The notes below the pieces were generated by a model. The model was not told the DNA's origin and made no database searches. It saw only the letters and a list, made by a program, of their open reading frames with translations. 8,269 nucleotides of DNA, taken from positions 1-8,269 of the forward strand of contig CAZTOK010000049.1 in NCBI GenBank assembly GCA_964615445.1, written 5' to 3'. Both the position numbers and the translations under genes were made by a program. This document shows positions 5,406 through 8,269 of the stretch, piece by piece (within the stretch, counting starts at the first letter, position 1; every line of letters begins with the position of its first letter). Origin of the DNA: JALRBM01 sp964615445 (GTDB lineage Bacteria > Patescibacteriota > Saccharimonadia > Saccharimonadales > Saccharimonadaceae).

Positions 5406-6826
5406 AAAGGGGAGCTTTCTATCTAACTATCTCTACTGTTATTTTCCTGTCTAGTGGCTACATTATTAATATATGGCTAGGTAGACACTTAGGACCAGCT
5501 CTATATGGTATATATGGAGTCTTAACATCGCTTTTAACGGCATTGAATATTATGCAGGTGTCTGGTGTACCACAAGCCGTTAGTAAATTTATTGCCGAAA
5601 AAGATATGCAAGCTGACAGTATTTTAAAAAGTGGTCTTAAAATTCAACTGTTTTCAACAATTGTCTTAGGATTGTTATTTTTTAGCTTCGCCCCTCTGTT
5701 CTCGTACATTTTTCGCGACGTTAGATTCATCGGATATACGCATGCAATGGCACTAGTATTCCCTCTATATGGGCTATTTGCTCTTTATGGTGGGTACTAT
5801 AACGGGCTACATAATTTCAAGCGCCAGGCTCTTATGAACTCGGCATATTCAGTTGCAAAACTTTTCTTGGTCGTAGGATTAGTTTTAGTTTTTTCGTTAT
5901 ATGGAGTAATAGCGGGCTTTATTCTCGCACCTTTAATCGCACTCTTAGTTGGTTTCCATTGGCCAAAACGTGGTACCCAGTTCTCTGCACGCAGCTTAAT
6001 TTTATTTTCTATACCATTAATTACTTTTGCGGTTTTCTCCACCCTACAACTCTCAATTGATTTGTTTAGCGTAAAGGGCATGATTCACTCACCCGAAGTA
6101 GCTGGTTACTATTCAGCGGCACAAAATATTGCTTTGGTAACGTTTCTAGGTCTGAGTGCAATTGGACAAGTTCTCTTTCCGCGTATCTCTAAACTTCAAT
6201 CAACAGGAGAACAAAAAGAAGCGAAATATATTATTACTAAAGCGTTGCGTACTCTACTTCTTTTGGTTTTGCCATTGACAGCTCTGATTGCTGGTACTGC
6301 ACCAGGACTAGTACAGCTATTATTTGGCCAGGCTTATTTGCCGGCTGTGCCTATACTTCGTGTTTTGGTTACAGGCTACATTTTCCTTACTATATTTGCC
6401 ATGTTCGCAAACATCCTAAATGGTGCAGGCAAAGCAAGAACGACTACTCTATTTGCATTCATTGGTTTAATAACGGGTTTTGCTGGATGCCTTATTCTTA
6501 TACCAATTTGGGGAGCAACTGGTGCGGCGGTTGCTACAGGACTAGGTGGTTTAGTTGCCGCAACTGCAGCAATGAGAGCAACAACTAAACAGTTCCATTA
6601 TCAATTATCTCAGCGGAGCTTATTTAAAATTCTTACCGGCAGTCTCGTTGTGCTTGGGTTAGGATGGGGATTCCAAGTCTCTCCCATATTATTGCCGATC
6701 TGGTGGTTAGTCCTCGGAATACTCTATGCAGGTTGGCTAGTATTTTCCAGAGAAATTAATATTGATGACTGGAAGCAAATACATGAGTTATTAATAAGTG
6801 CGCCTAAGCAAAGGTCTGATGAATGA
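5402..6826 (+). CDS. Wzx-like polysaccharide flippase (MOP superfamily)
   Basis: A 474-residue integral membrane protein, the normal length for Wzx/RfbX-type flippases (PF01943 N-terminal half, PF14667 C-terminal half), which move lipid-linked oligosaccharides to the outer leaflet. The start is characteristic: a basic first helix, then IWLGRHLGPALYGIYGVL (24-41) and VSGVPQAVSKFIAE (53-66). About 14 hydrophobic segments follow. Conserved-looking turns include YYNGLHNFKRQALMNS (132-147) in the first half, and YYSAAQNIA (236-244), GQVLFPRISK (255-264) and LNGAGKARTTT (339-349) in the second. The tail (449-474) is hydrophilic and cytoplasmic. The ATGA overlap with the GT-C gene and the ATGA overlap with the next gene tie it tightly to the cluster. 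Its substrate is presumably the glycan assembled by the upstream GT4 enzymes. Confidence 0.92.
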   Translation: MKRGAFYLTISTVIFLSSGYIINIWLGRHLGPALYGIYGVLTSLLTALNIMQVSGVPQAVSKFIAEKDMQADSILKSGLKIQLFSTIVLGLLFFSFAPLFSYIFRDVRFIGYTHAMALVFPLYGLFALYGGYYNGLHNFKRQALMNSAYSVAKLFLVVGLVLVFSLYGVIAGFILAPLIALLVGFHWPKRGTQFSARSLILFSIPLITFAVFSTLQLSIDLFSVKGMIHSPEVAGYYSAAQNIALVTFLGLSAIGQVLFPRISKLQSTGEQKEAKYIITKALRTLLLLVLPLTALIAGTAPGLVQLLFGQAYLPAVPILRVLVTGYIFLTIFAMFANILNGAGKARTTTLFAFIGLITGFAGCLILIPIWGATGAAVATGLGGLVAATAAMRATTKQFHYQLSQRSLFKILTGSLVVLGLGWGFQVSPILLPIWWLVLGILYAGWLVFSREINIDDWKQIHELLISAPKQRSDE

Positions 6827-8250
6827 TTAAGCTTAAAATTTTTTCCAGGATCATAGTCACTGTTGGTGCGATCAGTTTAATTGGTTATGTGATAGTTGCA
6901 AATACATTGCCCTTCGGGGCTTACTCAAACTATGACTTTAATAATTATGGACTAGCTCCAATAGGTCCAAGTAATCGTGTACAAACCTATGCTGGAATAA
7001 CTAAACAGATCGATAATCTTGTGTATTTTACTTCTAAGATGCCTTTCAATTTTAGTACTGCACATGTGAATATAACTTACAAAAATACTTCTCCTGATCA
7101 AGAAGTAAGGTTAGGCTATAAAGACCAGGACGCTTGGCATTATAAAGCTGATGTACTAGATTCTCCACTTCTAAATAGTCTGAATTGGTCAGTAGTAGGC
7201 GATGGGCCTTATCTGTACCAAAAAAATCCATCAAACAGTTCCCCCAAAGATATATTAGACAAACCCCCGGCAAATAAAATAATTGGCACATACGACTACG
7301 ATAGCTCCCCGATTAGTTATAAAGAAAATGCACCAGAAAATTACAAACCATCAAATGAAGATACAGTAATAAATACTCCATTACGTGGCAAAACTGTCAT
7401 GTATGCGTATTTAAACAATGAGTCTTTCCGTATGAAGTTTACTAAGCAAGATTTGAACTGGTATGCCGACCCGGATGTTATGAAAATAAGTGTTTATAAA
7501 CAACAAGACAAGGTCTATGACGTAACGATTGACGATGATGGCAATGATACCTCTAACCATCAAGTTGGCGAATCGCAAGATGTTGAAATTAAAAACCCGG
7601 GGCCTGGTTTACCCGAAGCCGGTGTTTATAAAATCGTCATAGAAGCTTCTGGAGATACGGTATTAACAAATATCGCTACTAACCTACATAAAATTGTGTT
7701 TCAAGGTCCAATCTATCCGGTTAATAATCATGAAGTGTATGGAGACATGGTTGAAAAAACAGCTCCAACTATATTTACGACAGATGCATCTAGTATGTCT
7801 TTACAAAGTTATCACGGGCAAGTTCAGACCGCCAGCGTAGTCAAACAATCCGTGGTCCTTAAAGACACGGGAGCAGAATATACGTTAGATAACTCCTTAC
7901 CGCAGACTACTCTGACCTTGCCGCTTAGCGATGCCATAATAAATGGCATAGGTTATTTTTCATTTAGTGCAGATCAATTTTTTAAACCATCGCCATATAA
8001 ACTACTGCCGATACATGACCAAAAAGACCTCGATAAGGTTGATTTCGTGTTGACTAATTACCAAGGCAAGCCCAAACAAGATGGTGACTGGCTGGTTGCG
8101 GAACGCGATTTTGACTTAAGTGATGCAGTTATACAAAGCGGCAGGCTCAGCTGGCTTGTTGATGCGCCGGATTTGAAGAACAATAATCGTAGCATTGAGA
8201 TAAAAAGTATCACCCTGACTCTTTCTAAGAAGGGTTGGTTTAAACACTGA
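6823..8250 (+). CDS. Unrecognised membrane-anchored extracytoplasmic protein, beta-rich
   Basis: 475 residues, no family recognised. A basic N-terminus (MIKLKIFSR) leads into one hydrophobic helix at about 9-27, either a signal anchor or a signal peptide with a possible cleavage after Ala26 (I-V-A). The rest is hydrophilic, rich in Asn, Asp, Ser, Thr and Tyr, and alternates in the way of beta strands, suggesting two or more beta-sandwich domains: one around 55-125 (FNFSTAHVNITYKN, LGYKDQDAWHYK), one around 185-295, and one around 335-470 that ends in SIEIKSITLTLSKKGW. Gly/Pro/Asp turns, including the acidic loop DVTIDDDGND (233-242), could bind calcium. No hydrolase, transferase or LPXTG-type motif is evident. 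AAGG at 6811-6814 lies 8 bases before the ATG, and the start overlaps the flippase stop as ATGA. Its place directly after the flippase suggests it binds, modifies, anchors or carries the exported glycan; this rests on context alone. Confidence 0.8.
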   Translation: MIKLKIFSRIIVTVGAISLIGYVIVANTLPFGAYSNYDFNNYGLAPIGPSNRVQTYAGITKQIDNLVYFTSKMPFNFSTAHVNITYKNTSPDQEVRLGYKDQDAWHYKADVLDSPLLNSLNWSVVGDGPYLYQKNPSNSSPKDILDKPPANKIIGTYDYDSSPISYKENAPENYKPSNEDTVINTPLRGKTVMYAYLNNESFRMKFTKQDLNWYADPDVMKISVYKQQDKVYDVTIDDDGNDTSNHQVGESQDVEIKNPGPGLPEAGVYKIVIEASGDTVLTNIATNLHKIVFQGPIYPVNNHEVYGDMVEKTAPTIFTTDASSMSLQSYHGQVQTASVVKQSVVLKDTGAEYTLDNSLPQTTLTLPLSDAIINGIGYFSFSADQFFKPSPYKLLPIHDQKDLDKVDFVLTNYQGKPKQDGDWLVAERDFDLSDAVIQSGRLSWLVDAPDLKNNNRSIEIKSITLTLSKKGWFKH

Positions 8251-8269
8251 TGCAACAGGTGATTGAAAT
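8250..8269 (+). CDS. Start of the next operon gene (partial, runs off the window)
   Basis: ATG at 8250-8252 shares its A with the TGA stop of the previous gene (TGATG junction) and opens a frame reading M-Q-Q-V-I-E. The identical style of overlap at the five preceding junctions makes a real, translationally coupled start likely. A purine-rich AAGAAGGG at 8227-8234 is too far upstream to be a good ribosome site. Too little is present to suggest a product. Confidence 0.5.

Noticed and set aside
1622..8250. Recoding of TGA as an amino acid
   Set aside because: TGA ends four plus-strand genes exactly at overlaps with the next start, and also ends the four-helix-bundle gene, so it acts as an ordinary stop.
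4613..8255. Minus-strand open frames at 4613-4798, 5797-6081, 7052-7291 and 8058-8255
   Set aside because: They are short antisense frames within strong plus-strand genes; no motifs or upstream signals support them.

Overview
The window is almost entirely one plus-strand gene cluster for building a cell-surface glycan, preceded by the tail of an unidentified gene and a small minus-strand gene set in short repeats. The organism looks bacterial. TGA works as a stop codon throughout, the genes are densely packed, and a four-helix-bundle (23S rRNA intervening-sequence / bAvd-like) gene lies beside a glycosyltransferase cluster of this style. Together these fit a candidate phyla radiation (Patescibacteria) genome such as Saccharibacteria or Microgenomates. 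That assignment is an inference. TGA as stop argues against the lineages that recode it as glycine (Gracilibacteria, Absconditabacteria).

Layout: (1) 1-63, the C-terminal end of a plus-strand gene. (2) About 49-509, a minus-strand four-helix-bundle gene bracketed by inverted arrays of TCAATG/CATTGA-type repeats, with an imperfect 10-base direct repeat just outside them, resembling an inserted cassette. (3) 534-622, a leader with a candidate promoter, a strong intrinsic-terminator-like hairpin ending in seven Ts, and a strong Shine-Dalgarno site. (4) 623-8250, six genes: a polyprenyl-phosphate-type GT2 glycosyltransferase with two membrane helices, two GT4 glycosyltransferases, a GT-C membrane glycosyltransferase (PMT_2/GT39-like), a Wzx-like MOP-family flippase, and an unrecognised membrane-anchored extracytoplasmic protein. 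(5) From 8250, the start of a seventh gene that runs off the window.

All six gene junctions overlap (4, 8, 17, 4, 4 and 1 nt), so the cluster is very probably one translationally coupled operon. A likely scheme is that the GT4 enzymes extend a lipid-linked glycan in the cytoplasm and the flippase carries it across the membrane. The GT2 enzyme would load a sugar on a polyprenyl phosphate, and the GT-C enzyme would use that sugar outside. The last protein would act, or be modified, on the outer face. No initiating phosphoglycosyl transferase, Wzy-type polymerase or chain-length regulator is visible here; these would have to lie outside the window.

The points most worth a second look are the terminator-like hairpin in the operon's own leader (possible attenuation or antitermination), the repeat-bracketed four-helix-bundle cassette, an A-AAA-AAA slippery heptamer at the GT-C/flippase junction that could fuse the two proteins by -1 slippage, the distinct codon use of the first glycosyltransferase, and the unclassified ectodomain protein.
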